NCBI GenBank assembly: GCA_028673005.1
Contig: CM054116.1
Location: 71,747,315-71,811,314 of the forward strand
Source of the DNA: Tanypteryx hageni
Taxonomy: Eukaryota; Arthropoda; Insecta; Odonata; Petaluridae
DNA length: 64,000 bases
Direction: 5' to 3'
Shown here: positions 23,762-34,221 of the stretch, piece by piece
How positions within the stretch are numbered: the stretch's first letter is position 1
Layout of the letters: each line of letters begins with the position of its first letter
Made by a program: the position numbers and the translations under genes
Notes under the pieces: generated by a model
The model's input: only the letters and a program-made list of their open reading frames with translations
Told to the model about the DNA's origin: nothing
The model's database searches: none

Positions 23762-24560
23762 AGAGAAGAGGAAGTCATCTGCTAAACTTACTCTCAGGAA
23801 GGTAACTTGAGCAGGCAGACTTATTCTTAGGAGAGTCCTGTCCTGAGAATAAGTCTTGCAGGGAGGCAACAGGAAGTCATCTGCTAAACTTCATTTCAAG
23901 CAGACATATTCTCTCCTGAGAATAAGTATTTCCAGGAATAGTCTTCTCTGAGGAAACAGGAAACCATCTGCCAAATTTCACCTCAAACAGGTATATTCCC
24001 TTCTGAGAATATGTCCAGCAGGGAATAGTCTTATCCGGGACAACAGGAAGTTACCTTATCGAGATTAAGTTGGAGGGTGACTCACTTCCTGTTCTCTCGG
24101 ATAAGGCTACTGAGAAATGAGCTTCATATTATAAGACAGCACTCTTTAAGAGTCGAGCCTTCATACTATAAGACAGCACTCTTTAAGAGAGTCGAGCCTT
24201 CATACTATAAGACAGCACTCTTTAAGAGAGTCGAGCCTTCATACTATAAGACAGCACTCTTTAAGAGAGTCGAGCCTTCTTACTATAAGACAGCACTCTT
24301 TAAGAGAGTCGAGCCTTCATACTATAAGACAGCACTCTTTAAGAGAGTCGAGCCTTCATACTATAAGACAACACTCTTTAAGAGAGTCGAGCCTTCATAC
24401 TATAAGACAGCACTCTAAAGATAAGTGAGCTTCCATATATTACAACAGTAGTATTATCCAAGAGAACAGGAAGTAGGTTACCCGCTGATTTGATCTCGAA
24501 TAAGGCTATTCCCTGCAGGTCTTACTCAGTGGAGAATATACCTGCTTGAGTGTGACATGA
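23762..24560. mobile_element. Foldback-like element with subrepeated arms
   Basis: The left arm has about three direct units of 87-100 bp, each starting GGAAGTCATCTGC or a variant. Its inner part (about 23985-24110) is inverted relative to 24440-24555. Shared blocks are CAGGTATATTC, GCAGGGAATAG and CTTCCTGTTCTC. Between the arms sits a 39-bp minisatellite. Long subrepeated inverted arms around a tandem array recall Foldback-type elements. No transposase is present. Confidence 0.6.
24124..24418. repeat. 39-bp minisatellite, eight units
   Basis: Units start at 24124, 24161, 24200, 24239, 24278, 24317, 24356 and 24395; the first is 37 bp and the last is cut short. The core is TCATACTATAAGACAGCACT, then CTTTAAGAGAGTCGAGCCT. 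Units differ at only one or two sites. The 13-codon period keeps a frame open (VEPSYYKTALF repeats), but nothing else indicates translation. Confidence 0.92.
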
Positions 24561-24837
24561 CGGGTACTAGGAAAGACAATTTATTTGAAATGAAATTTTT
24601 AATACCAAAACATTTCATACATTTAGTTGACATATTTATATAATTATTTACACATTTCTAGCAACAGAAGAATCCCAATTTTGGAACTGAATATAGGAGT
24701 ATGCATGGTTAGCAGCGTTCCTGGTCTCTCTCAGAGCAGCATTGCAGAATCGGAATGGATACCAGAGCTGACAATGTTTCTTAGGATTTCTCTCTAGGCC
24801 TCTGAAACAAAGGAATCCTTTAATTTTCCTCAAATGA

Positions 24838-25270
24838 TATTATTATTATTTATTGATTCCGAAGGCACAACAAAGTGTACATGGAGCAAGTCAAAGGTGA
24901 TACTATATATAAAAGCAATACACACAAGGACAGAAATAATAAATTTCATATACACAAGTACAAAGGTATAATTAAAATTTGTCATCTAGGTACTCATCTA
25001 AGCTATAATAGCATTTTTCTAAGAGAAAGATTTTTAGATGTTTGCAGAAAACAGTATTTGAGGAAAGGGTTTTAATAGCAGTTGGTAGTTTATTAAAGAT
25101 GCAGAGTGGTAACAGCCTTTTTGACAGATAGAATAATTGTTGTGTTTGTAATGAATGTCATCTTTTTTACGGGTGTGATAGTTATGGAAATCAGAATTAA
25201 TCGGAAATTTATGATTATATTTTTTTACAAAGGAGGCACACGCTATATGCTATATATGCGCTCAGGTGGA
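24838..25270 (-). pseudogene. CR1-like non-LTR element, 5'-truncated ORF2 C-terminus
   Basis: Read on the minus strand it gives FPINSDFHNYHTRKKDDIHY, then IFNKLPTAIKTLSSN, and ends EKCYYSLDEYLDDKF, with one frameshift. The (ATT)n tail lies at 24838-24860. It closely parallels the end of the plus-strand element at 32530-32750 (IYNKLPGDIKSVSS, CEYLDD), so the two are members of related families. Confidence 0.75.
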
Positions 25271-25559
25271 TCTCCGTTCTTGTCAACAAAGGAAAAAATT
25301 TTACTAAGAAAACACTCTCCTCTTTTCACACGAGGAAGCAGACTATGGTATTAGTTTGACGACCTCCCAAAACAAAGATTTTTTAAGACTTGCGTCTTAC
25401 AGTCGTAACTAAAGAAACTGAAAGGCAATGCAGGAGGTTGGGGTAAAAGAGAAGCACTAAAGAAAAATAGTGAATGAACATTGGAAATACCTCATAGTAA
25501 CAGTAAAAATATTAAAAAGGAACTGCTCACACGCCGGTTAAGGGGAACTTGCTCCACGG

Positions 25560-25905
25560 CAGGGATCTAATACTCATGCAATCTCGCACACTCTCTGGGT
25601 TCCTATTGGAAACTTATTGTTTGTTCAAAGAAATTCATGAATAAATTGGCCAACAAAGGTGAAAGTGGGTTCCCAATGGGTCAAATCATAATGTTTGTAA
25701 AAACATTTCTTGAATAGGAAAAAAGTTTGTTCCATACAGAGTTTAGAAAGGTTAGTTTATTCAACTGATATGTCGGGGAAATCACAATAGTGAGCCACTC
25801 TTCGACTGTAAAGAGAGTAAATGTAGTATTTTTTGGGATGCTAGGAAAGAGAGACGTGACATCAAAAGAAACTAACGCTTGGTAATCACTAAGCATAGTG
25901 AGGAA
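25560..25905 (-). pseudogene. Penelope-like element reverse transcriptase relic
   Basis: The minus strand reads ALVSFDVTSLFPSIP, the start of the RT catalytic core. A degraded helix follows, then PIGNPLSPLLANLFM after an in-frame stop. These are hallmarks of Penelope-like reverse transcriptases (SFDVxSLFTNIP, GLPMGNPLSPLLAN). The finger region, the YADD box and the GIY-YIG endonuclease are missing, so only about 110 residues remain. Confidence 0.75.
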
Positions 25906-26239
25906 GCAGATGGTGCTCCCTTGCTACGCGATGGTGCTGCAGTAGGTCAGTTATTGAGAAAGGCATAGGACAATGACAAGTGCCCTAACAGCAGTAATGG
26001 GTGGGAAATGTGTAAGATAGGTATTTGGCTGATTTGGTAATAACCATTTTACCTATCGAGGCACTATCATTTTTTGCGGCCCTAACTTTTAAAAACCCTG
26101 TTCTATATGTTGCTTGTATGCTGTGACAGACAAATGCTACGAATCCCCCTTTGCCTAGCAACTCCCTTGCGCCTCCTTCCCCTCCAGCCACTCCGACTGC
26201 AAGGAAAGTTACCTGAACTTAGTTCCTATTTCCTTATGT

Positions 26240-26510
26240 CAACTCGGTTGGCGGAGTGGTTAAGGTACCTGCCCCCCAATGCCGAGGAAGCGTGTTCGAT
26301 TCCAATGGTGAAATCGTGCACTCAAGTGGAGCTAGGCTGAAAAAAGCGCTGTCGAGAACAGTTAGTTTACGTCCGCCCCGAGGATGGCGGTCTTTTTTCA
26401 GCCTATCGATTCCACCATTGTAATCGGCCTGTATCTGCATTGGTTGGGCAGCACTTGCCCACGTCGCTGACTGAGTTGGCCTCTGTGGCGGGGTTTTGCA
26501 TCCGTTAACA
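26240..26510 (+). mobile_element. tRNA-derived SINE (Ser/Leu-like head)
   Basis: An A box (TGGCGGAGTGGTTAAGG) and a B box (GTTCGATTCC) are spaced as in a tRNA with a variable arm. The acceptor stem does not close, so this is not a tRNA gene. The body contains an inverted repeat (AGGCTGAAAAAAG with CTTTTTTCAGCCT) around a GAGAACAGTTAG loop. The 3' end is not sharply defined. Confidence 0.65.
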
Positions 26511-26514
26511 AAAT

Positions 26515-28226
26515 AACTAAATTTTTCTCAGTAATTTTCATTTTTTCAGCAAAATGATGTTGAATAAAAATTGTCGGCAAATTATGCCACGGTCGCATCA
26601 TATTTTGTATGAAAATTGAATTAAACATCACACCACTTTGGATTTTTAGAGCCAAGAAATCAGCATCCTGGGAATGAAAGGCTTAAAAAAAACCAGCATT
26701 CTTATGACATTCAAGTTACAATGTTCAAATATACTTAACATATAAAAACACAAACTATACACTAATTTCTCTAGAAATAATTTATTAATTACACACTAGC
26801 CTGAACCTTAGCAAAACAAAATTTTTACATCAAACATTCTGAAAATATATACTGTATTTTATGGTGTATAAGACCCATCCATCTACTAGAGGCACCTCTA
26901 ACAATAAGGCCATGTTTACAATTGTTTACCAATGAAAAATATGCTTACATAAGAACATATAGTTCATAAATGGTGAAAAAAAAACAAATTTAGTTTTTGT
27001 TTGAAAAGCTTCTACTAGATTAATAATTATGAAACATTTTAATTAATAACAAAAATATGAACTACCTTCACAAATCACCATCTTCAAGCATTTAAACTGT
27101 TGTAAAAATGTGCAGCATGATTATAGGACTTTTTTGTAACAATAATGTCTAATACACCAGAAAATACAGTGAATTTAATTATCTTTATAAATCACTCTTC
27201 AGAAGTTTCACTTTCTGGAAAAATTTTCAGGGATTAACTAAGTCTTGAGTTAGATTTAGCTCCTTTTCTAAGTAGAGGAAAGAAAATTTTTAATAGATCA
27301 TATTCTCCTCAAGCTTCTCCACTAGTCCCATTACTTCAACTGCAACTTTCATTTGTTACAACTAACAATTTTACCTACAGTGAATGTATTAATAAAAAAT
27401 TTCCTTGTTTAATCATATAATGGGAATTCTCCAAAATCAATGCATAACTTGGTATTTTTTTAAATGTGTACTCACGATGAAGCAGTTTCTAAAAGAATTT
27501 TCTGGCACAAGCTCTATACAACAGAAAAGCGTAAATAAAAAATTCCTTATAAAAATATTTACAGGTAATTCTACAAATTTCCTGAAGTTGACTGGTTTTG
27601 GCTAATGTTATTTTAATAACCAAATTTTCAAATCAATAAATATTCATTTAAAACATTTGTTTTAAATGGAGAAATAAAATAAAACACTGATAATGGCAAC
27701 CTCAACAAAGAAGTTAGACAAAATGTCTCCAACCCACAAAAAACACTATGCTGAACTAACAATACTATTATAACAAATAACTCACCATATTGTCTTTATA
27801 AACAGTTACAAAAATAAAAATATAAACAATTTTTAAAGTCATCTTAATTATATGCAGTTATCATATCAAATCCTCATCTACATTCAGAAGACTGTTTCAC
27901 CTTGTCTCTTATACAAGATCTATATAATCAGATAAGCTTAAATATGTTCTTAAAAATTCTAAAAAATCATTCATTCTCACAGCTTGTAAATAACCAAATA
28001 CTGTAAAGTAATTGGAGGCATCAGAATAAATAATATCATAACTTATACAACTAAAGTTAGCTCACAACTTTTTAAAAAACACTCCCAAACTTCTCTATAA
28101 ACTGCTTTAAATCACCTTTGCAGTAACTAACTAGCATTTGAAAGAATATTCAACTCAAATTGAATATGGACAAGTTATGCAATACTTAATGCCTCCTAAT
28201 GGTAAATACTGCTTCAAATTAATGTC
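26515..28226. other. AT-rich DNA, no gene seen
   Basis: A possible element end starts at 26852 (TACTGTATTTTATGGTGTAT). Otherwise nothing is recognisable. Confidence 0.4.
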
Positions 28227-28234
28227 GCCTACAA

Positions 28235-28418
28235 CAGTGGTTCTCAAACTTTCTTGCAAATTTATTCATTTTATCCAACTATTAATAATTTTTATCGCAT
28301 CACTTTTTCAAAAATTCCCGATAAAATTTTATTATTTGTGAAAGCTTTATTTCACCTTGCATCCAAAATAATTTTGCGCCACCCTGGGGGGCTGTCGCCC
28401 ACAGTTTGAGAAACAATG
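28235..28418. mobile_element. hAT-Charlie-type MITE, 184 bp
   Basis: The left end is CAGTGGTTCTCAAACTTTC and the reverse-complemented right end is CATTGTTTCTCAAACTGTG. The CAGTGGTTCTCAAA terminus is the classic end of Charlie/MER1-like hAT elements. Flanks GCCTACAA and ACCTAAGG match at only 4 of 8 positions, so the copy is old. Confidence 0.7.
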
Positions 28419-28426
28419 ACCTAAGG

Positions 28427-29290
28427 CATGTGACACACCAATGAAACAAAATGCATCGAATATGAAACTAAGATGAAATGTAACAATTTTGCAATTAAAT
28501 GATGAAACATTCATTCAGCAGGACATGATTTAGAGAAAGATCAATGCTATCCTTCTGGTAATCAGGATTAGGAAGAGATCAAAAAATGTCATAAATATTT
28601 AATGCATCCTTTTATCTATGTGAATTCAAACTTGTACAACATATTTACATAATAGACGAAAAAGCATGAGTATTCACTCAAGTTTAAATTATTTTACAGA
28701 AATTAGTCCAAAAAGATGTAACACTGGCAGGTCGAGTTGATCCACCACCCTTATAAATGGGGCAATTTTTTACATCTAAATATAAATACATTAACTGATT
28801 TTTCTTAAAGAAGATGTCTATAATGGTGGATACTTGCATAACTCCCAGAAAGTTTGATATCTTTCTTGTAAATGAATTCTGTATATATATTAGTTGCTGA
28901 GATTGCATTCTGCAAGCTCTTAAAAAGTCACCATAGACCAAGATCTAAACTCATAAATAAACTAATGCAAGATCATTTGAAATATGCAGATAAATAAGAT
29001 AATAGCCTTCATTTTCCGCATAATTAAGGCATTTGTCCAGAATTTCTTAATACTGGCTTCGCGTCCAAGTTTTCCAATTTCAAGTTTCATGGCTCAGATC
29101 GCCCTTTTTAAGCAATAATAACTATAATTATCATTAAGTTAATAGCCTATATGTTTGGGGTCAAAAACATCCCTTAAATATAACATTTGCTGAAATTTTG
29201 CATTTTTCCCAGAGGTATCCAATGATATATATTCATGCCAAATTTCACCTCTGTAGCACTTCTAGAAGTACTTTAGGTTTTATATTATAT
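28427..29290. other. AT-rich DNA, no gene seen
   Basis: Part of this may be the 5' UTR of the CR1-like element that follows, whose left boundary I could not fix. Confidence 0.35.
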
Positions 29291-29762
29291 ATATATCATT
29301 CATATGTCCAATATGGCGTCATGTGCAGTCGCGTATTGCTGTAGCTCCTGTAATTATGACTTTAAACATTATGATAAGTTTACTCTTTGTGGTTTTTGTA
29401 CCTGACCTTTTCACATTGAATGTATAGGAATTAACGAGACAACATTTAAAGTTCTAAATGAGTCTTCCTCCATCTTCTGGGCTTGTATTAACTGTGTCAT
29501 CGACAAGACGTCGGCCATTACGAAGAAAACGACTGCCTGTTTTCCCGAGAGGAAGGAAATTTCAACGAGTCTACCTGCAGCAGAGAATAAAATATTGTCT
29601 CCTGCAACCACGGATGACTGCTCGATTTATGAAACCAAGATTGTACATCCTAAGCTCATTCCTTCAGTGAAACCATCCGTTCGTGAACATGTGGCTACGA
29701 ACCCATCTGATATGTCTCATCAGGTTAACATCTCTTACTGTGAGGCAGTGAATAAATCGAAC

Positions 29763-29774
29763 AAGGTGAACTTA
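29763..29774. repeat. 12-bp target-site duplication AAGGTGAACTTA (left)
   Basis: Repeated exactly at 29917-29928. It defines the limits of the insertion in ORF1. Confidence 0.88.
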
Positions 29775-29916
29775 CAAAAGTAGAATACTCCTTTAGCCAA
29801 AACAACTAGAGGGCTGCAAACCCAATGCATTTCGCCCACAAGGTGGGCATCGTCAGGGGTAGAACCTGTTTCACCAGTGACTGGAAGCCAACTGTTGAAT
29901 TGAGCTACTATCAATT
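29775..29916 (-). mobile_element. 142-bp tRNA-SINE-like retroposon with hammerhead-like domain
   Basis: It is flanked by an exact 12-bp duplication, the mark of target-primed insertion. On the minus strand it has an A-box-like TAGCTCAATT...TTGG, then a B-box-like GGTTCTACCCC as in tRNA-derived SINEs. Directly after the B box is a hammerhead-like core. It ends in CTACTTTTG with no long poly(A). The ORF1 frame of the host element is continuous across it once one duplicate is discounted, which confirms insertion. Schistosome Sm-alpha elements also combine a Pol III promoter and a hammerhead. Confidence 0.75.
29812..29866 (-). ncRNA. Hammerhead-ribozyme-like fold (type I layout)
   Basis: In order on the minus strand: GGTT, CT, ACCC (stem I), CTGACGA core, an extra T, GCCCAC/GTGGGC with loop CTT (stem II), GAA, ATGCAT (minimal self-complementary stem III), T at the cleavage position, GGGT, TTGC, AGCC (stem I return). 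Invariant C3-U4-G5-A6-N7-G8-A9 and G12-A13-A14 are present. The extra base between A9 and stem II is non-canonical and may weaken or abolish activity. Confidence 0.5.
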
Positions 29917-29928
29917 AAGGTGAACTTA
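29917..29928. repeat. 12-bp target-site duplication AAGGTGAACTTA (right)
   Basis: Matches 29763-29774. Confidence 0.88.
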
Positions 29929-30700
29929 AGTGATGATAATATAGAAATCAATCCCAATTTACCGGCAGTCAATGACGATGATGATGTACCTTTCAAACTT
30001 GTTGTGAATAAGCGTCATAAGTGTAAAGTGATTGTTGGCACCAGAGTGAATTCTAGTGTATCCTCTCTTCAAAGTGCCACAAGGCAAGTGCACCTTCATG
30101 TTTGGAGACTTGCACTTAATACTACGGAGAGTGAGGTGCTGAACTATGTGAAGAATAACATAGGTTGTGAGGCAGTGGTGCATAAACTTAACGCGAAAGG
30201 TGATTACTCATCCTTTCGAGTATCAACAAACTCGGATTTCTCGGAGAAACTGTTTGACCCGACTAATTGGCCTGCTGATGTTGCTATTAACAAGTTTTAC
30301 TTTAGGAAAAGTCATTTCAATCCTTCCCTCTCATTAACAGCTTCCAATAATAAAATTGAAAATCGTTCCTCTAGAATGGTTAGTAATAGCACGGTCCACG
30401 ATGCTCTTTTGGTCCGCGATGCTCTTCCGGTCTGCAAAGCTGTCCCGGTCCATGTTGCCGTTCCCATCCAGGATGTCGTTCCCGTCCAAGATGTCGTCCC
30501 CGTCCAGGATGTCGTCCCGGCCATCATTACCTCTCCGGAGCCTAATGCCATATCGTTTCCTAACAGTGTCCTGGTTCCTAACGCCGTACCATTTCCTAAT
30601 GCTCAAGTTCACGATGCTGTTTCTAACGATGGATCTAAACCCAACGAAAGGCCTGTTACTCGAGGTCAGAGTGGTATTGTTAGATCTAAGAAATTGTGAC

Positions 30701-32750
30701 TAGGTACAAGTGAGGATGCTCTCTCCAATTCTATATTATTAAATTGGTTTTATATAAATATTCAGTGCTTGAGGAATAAGGGCCTTAACCTTGAGCTCCT
30801 ACTTCAGGAGCTTAATGTTGATGTCTTGATACTTTCTGAACATTGGTTAAGAGCAAATGAAATATCTGTGTTTCATATTCATGGTTTTAACCTAATAACA
30901 TTCTTTTGTCATCAGCAATTCAAGTGTGGAGGAGTGGCCATCTATAGCAAACCCTCTGTAAATATGAAGTGCCTCAGTTTTAACAAGAGCATTGAAAAAA
31001 GTTTTGAATGCTCAGTTGCTTTAATCAATATTGATACCTATTGTTATGCTCTTTTGTCCATATATCGTTCTCCCAGCAGTAATACTAATGATTATTTATG
31101 TGCCTACATGATGCCATTATATTTACATCAATGAAAAATATCAACGGCATGATATTGATTGGTGACATCAATATTGATTTATTGAATGAATCCTCTGAAA
31201 AGGCTGATCTCATATATCTTCTATCCACTTTTGGACTTTTCCTTTTCTTGTGGTATATATGATATTCCTATGATTGTTGTTAAGGAAAGCTCTTCTATCA
31301 TTGCAACTATCTCATCTGACATAATCAACCTATCCTTCAGCTCTGGCCAGTTCCCTACTAATTTAAAATTTTCTCGTGTGTCTCCAATACTAAAAAAAGG
31401 TTCACCCTCTGACTCAGAGAACTATAGACCCATCTCTATTTTATCCGTATTTTCCAAAATATTTGAAAAATTATTTTTCAATCGCATACTGCTTTTCCTC
31501 AATTCCTTCAATTTGTTAACTCCTAATCAACATGAATTCAGGAAAGAGAAGTCTACATCTACTGCTGCCTTCAACCTTATCAACAGAATATATCAATCTC
31601 TCAATAACAACAAGCATACTTTAGGTATATTTTATGACCTCAGTAAAGCTTTTGACAGAATTGACCACAAAATGCTTTCGGTGAAACTTTGCAACTTGGG
31701 CATCAGAGGCAAGCCCCTAAATTGGATTATTTCTTTTGTAAGTAATCGTCATCAGATTGTGAAGTTTTCCCAAAGAGCTAGAAATGGCTCTACCACTGCC
31801 TTTTCTACACCTCTAAAAGTGAACATCGGTGTCCCCCAGGGATCAATTCTTGGACCCTTACTATTCATAATTTTCATGAACGACCTTCCTAACAAATTTA
31901 CAGAATGCTCTCTGACCTTGTATGCTGATGATACATCCTGCCTGGTAACCGCTGATAGTTTCCCACTTCTGACAGAGTTTGCTAGTAGATCAGTCAACCA
32001 AATGTTGCAATGGTGCAATCTAAACAATCTTGACATAAATATCAATAAAACCTCTTACCTGCTATTTCATAAAAAAAAACTATCCTACCCTGTAGCCCCC
32101 TTCTTAAAATGAGCAGTAAAAGCATCTCTAGAAGCACGTCAACTAATTTTCTTGGGCTACTTATTAATGAAGAGTTGGATTGGCTAGATCACATTAATGG
32201 AGTTGCTAAAAAAGTTGCCACTGGTGTTTTTATGATAAGAAAGTTGGCCCCAATACTTCCTATTGAAAGCTTACTATCTCTCTGCTATGCTAAAGTGCAT
32301 TCTTTGTTAAGCTATGGAATACTATTTTGGGGTAATTGCAGACTGGCTAGTAAAGTCTTTTCTTTACAGAAACAAGCTGTCAAAGCTTTATGTAGAGTGT
32401 CTTACCGCACACACGGTAAACCCTTATTTTCATCTCTCAATATCTTAACTTTACCATCCATTTACATTTTGAGCTGTGCAACTTTTGTTAGATCTAATCA
32501 TCAACTTTTTCCCACAAATGCAGAATATCATAGCCATTCCACTCGTTCATTATTTGACATTCATATTAATGATTACAATAATGTACTTTGTCAAAGAGGC
32601 CCTCACCATTCAGCCTCTGTAATTTATAACAAATTACCTGGGGACATAAAATCAGTTTCATCCCACAAATTGTACAAAAGTAATGTAAAGAAGTTCCTTC
32701 TGAAGAAAACTTATTATAATGTTTGTGAATACCTTGATGATTGTGTGTGA
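30701..32750 (+). pseudogene. CR1-like ORF2: endonuclease and reverse transcriptase with internal deletion
   Basis: The EN domain starts WFYINIQCLRNKG, ILSEHWL and GGVAIYS. After a frameshift near 31100 it continues MILIGDINIDLLNE and breaks off at about 31250. The RT starts almost at once (SSGQFPTNLKFSRVSPILKK, YRPISILSVFSKIFEKL). The EN end and the linker are therefore deleted. RT motifs are intact: FYDLSKAFDRIDH, GVPQGSILGPLLF and YADDTS. A one-base shift in an A run near 32108 leads into the C-terminal frame ending EYLDDCV. The enzyme would copy its own RNA at a nicked target site. Confidence 0.85.
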
Positions 32751-32949
32751 AATTTTTTCCTTTTATTTGATCTTTTTTGATGTATGTTATCAATCTTGTA
32801 TCTTAGTTTGTATTTTTTTCTTTCTTCTTTTTCTTCCCCCTCCTATCTTTATTTGTAATATTTAGTGACGAAACCATGCAAATGTATTTGCCAATGGTGA
32901 AATAAATTATTATATTATTATTATTATTATATAGACGTTCCTTACAGAG

Positions 32950-33690
32950 GAGGAGGATATAACATATAACAGGAGAATACTAATGTTTAGGCACTTCCAG
33001 ATGTGCTGGAGATTCAAAACTTTTTTCTTAGGTAGTATTTTCTGCAAAACATACTAGAAAAAACGAAAATCATGAAAAAGTGCAACTATGCGGCCGCTAA
33101 AAATTCGCAATTGTTTAAACAAATTTTCAGGGTTTAGGCATTTCCAAATGTGCTATGGAGCTGAAATTTTTTGTACAAGTAGAATTTATATAAAATCGAA
33201 ATGAGGATTATACAAATTTTGATATTTTAATTTGTTTGGCAGTTAAAAATTCTTAAATTTTAAACAAATAGATAGGTACTACGAGATGAGCTAGGAATCT
33301 GAAAATTTCAAATTATTTACAGAGTAGTAAATTTGCACAAATTTACATTTCAATTTTACCATATATGAACTGCGGCGGCCGTTAAAAATTATTTAAATTT
33401 AAACAATTAGAAAAATATTATTTTACTTATAGAAGTGCTACAACTTTAAAAGTTGGCTAAAATGTGTAGCATTAGTACCTTATAATGAAGGAAGTGTAAA
33501 ATTTTTAAAATTGCAACATTTGGGGATTGTTTTAAACTATTATTTTTACATATGGGAAAAACGGAAATTGCTGCGGAGGTAAAATCTTTAGAATTGAAAG
33601 AATATTTGTAATGATGAAATGTCTGTCTGAAAAATGAATGTTTTTTCAAGGTGATATGAAATGTTTGCAGTATGCAAGCACCAACTACTA

Positions 33691-33734
<44 letters not shown>

Positions 33735-33935
33735 GCTTATGGAAGAGGAAAGGAAAATGGGATAAATGGATGGCAACAATTTTTAAAAATTAGATAAATA
33801 TTATTTCACTTCTAGATGTGCTATAACTTTAAAATTTGGCATAAAGGTGTGGCATTAGAACACCACAATGGAAAAAGTATAACATTCTTAAAATTGCAAA
33901 TTTTAGGTAATGTTTTACTCCAATATTTTTCCATA
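32950..33935. repeat. Degenerate tandem repeats, about 130-150 bp per unit
   Basis: Similar blocks recur near 32995, 33135, 33280, 33430 and 33805: a 'cacttctagatgtgct' phrase, an AACTTTAAAA-type phrase, then AT-rich DNA. The best pair is 33420-33550 against 33800-33930, which share TTAAAATTGCAA. An AT microsatellite interrupts them. Confidence 0.6.
33692..33731. repeat. (TA)20 microsatellite
   Basis: An uninterrupted TA run inside the degenerate tandem-repeat region. Confidence 0.95.
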
Positions 33936-33940
33936 AGAAA

Positions 33941-34215
33941 ATGTGGGCAACACATGACTTTCTCCATATTTATATGGCAAATTACATGTTGTTAGCTCTG
34001 GGATCATTGTCAATATTTACTTCTGGTTGACAATTAAGAAAATAAATTGCCACCACGCCATCTACTGAAGACTATTGTTAACAATTGACGCTTAGTTACG
34101 TCTTAGTAACGCTCCTTTTTATTTTCTTAATTGTCAACCGGAAGTAAACAACGATCCCAGAGCTAACAACATGTAATTTGCCATATAAATATGGAGAAAG
34201 TCGTGTTGCCCACAT
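33941..34215. mobile_element. Palindromic (foldback) MITE, 275 bp
   Basis: Arms 33941-34047 and 34117-34215 are near-perfect inverted copies starting ATGTGGGCAACAC, with shared blocks AGCTCTGGGATC and TGACAATTAAGAAAATAAA. The loop of about 70 bp contains ACGTCTTAGTAACGCTCC. A diverged copy of the loop is at 4242-4331. Confidence 0.85.
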
Positions 34216-34221
34216 CAGTTT

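Larger units (their letters stand above)
29313..30699 (+). pseudogene. CR1-like ORF1 with PHD-type zinc finger, split by an insertion
   Basis: It opens MASCAVAYCCSSCNYDF, then LCGFCT, an in-frame TGA, PFHIECIG and WACINCV. This gives the C4HC3 spacing of a PHD-like finger. The frame runs to NKSNKVNL, is cut by a 142-bp insertion (29775-29916), and resumes as NLSDDNIEINP. An RRM-like segment (LHVWRLALNTTESEVLNYV to DPTNWPADVAINKFYFR) follows, then imperfect VPVQDVV repeats and a basic end. ORF1 proteins bind element RNA. Confidence 0.78.
29313..32935 (+). mobile_element. CR1-group non-LTR retrotransposon, damaged and internally deleted
   Basis: Layout is ORF1 (29313-30699), ORF2 (about 30701-32750), then a 3' UTR ending in AATAAATTATTATA and an (ATT)n tail near 32905-32935. 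A PHD-type ORF1 with EN-RT ORF2 and a microsatellite tail fits the CR1 group. The copy carries one stop, two frameshifts, an EN-RT deletion and a 142-bp insertion in ORF1. The 5' boundary is uncertain. Confidence 0.85.

Noticed and set aside
24077..24418. 113-codon frame over the 39-bp repeats as a repeat protein
   Set aside because: The frame is open only because 39 is divisible by three; no promoter, splice or homology support.
23762..24560. CRISPR array
   Set aside because: Repeats are contiguous 39-bp units without unique spacers, in a eukaryotic intron-rich context.
26240..26310. Functional tRNA-Leu or tRNA-Ser gene
   Set aside because: A and B boxes are present, but the acceptor ends do not pair and a SINE body follows.
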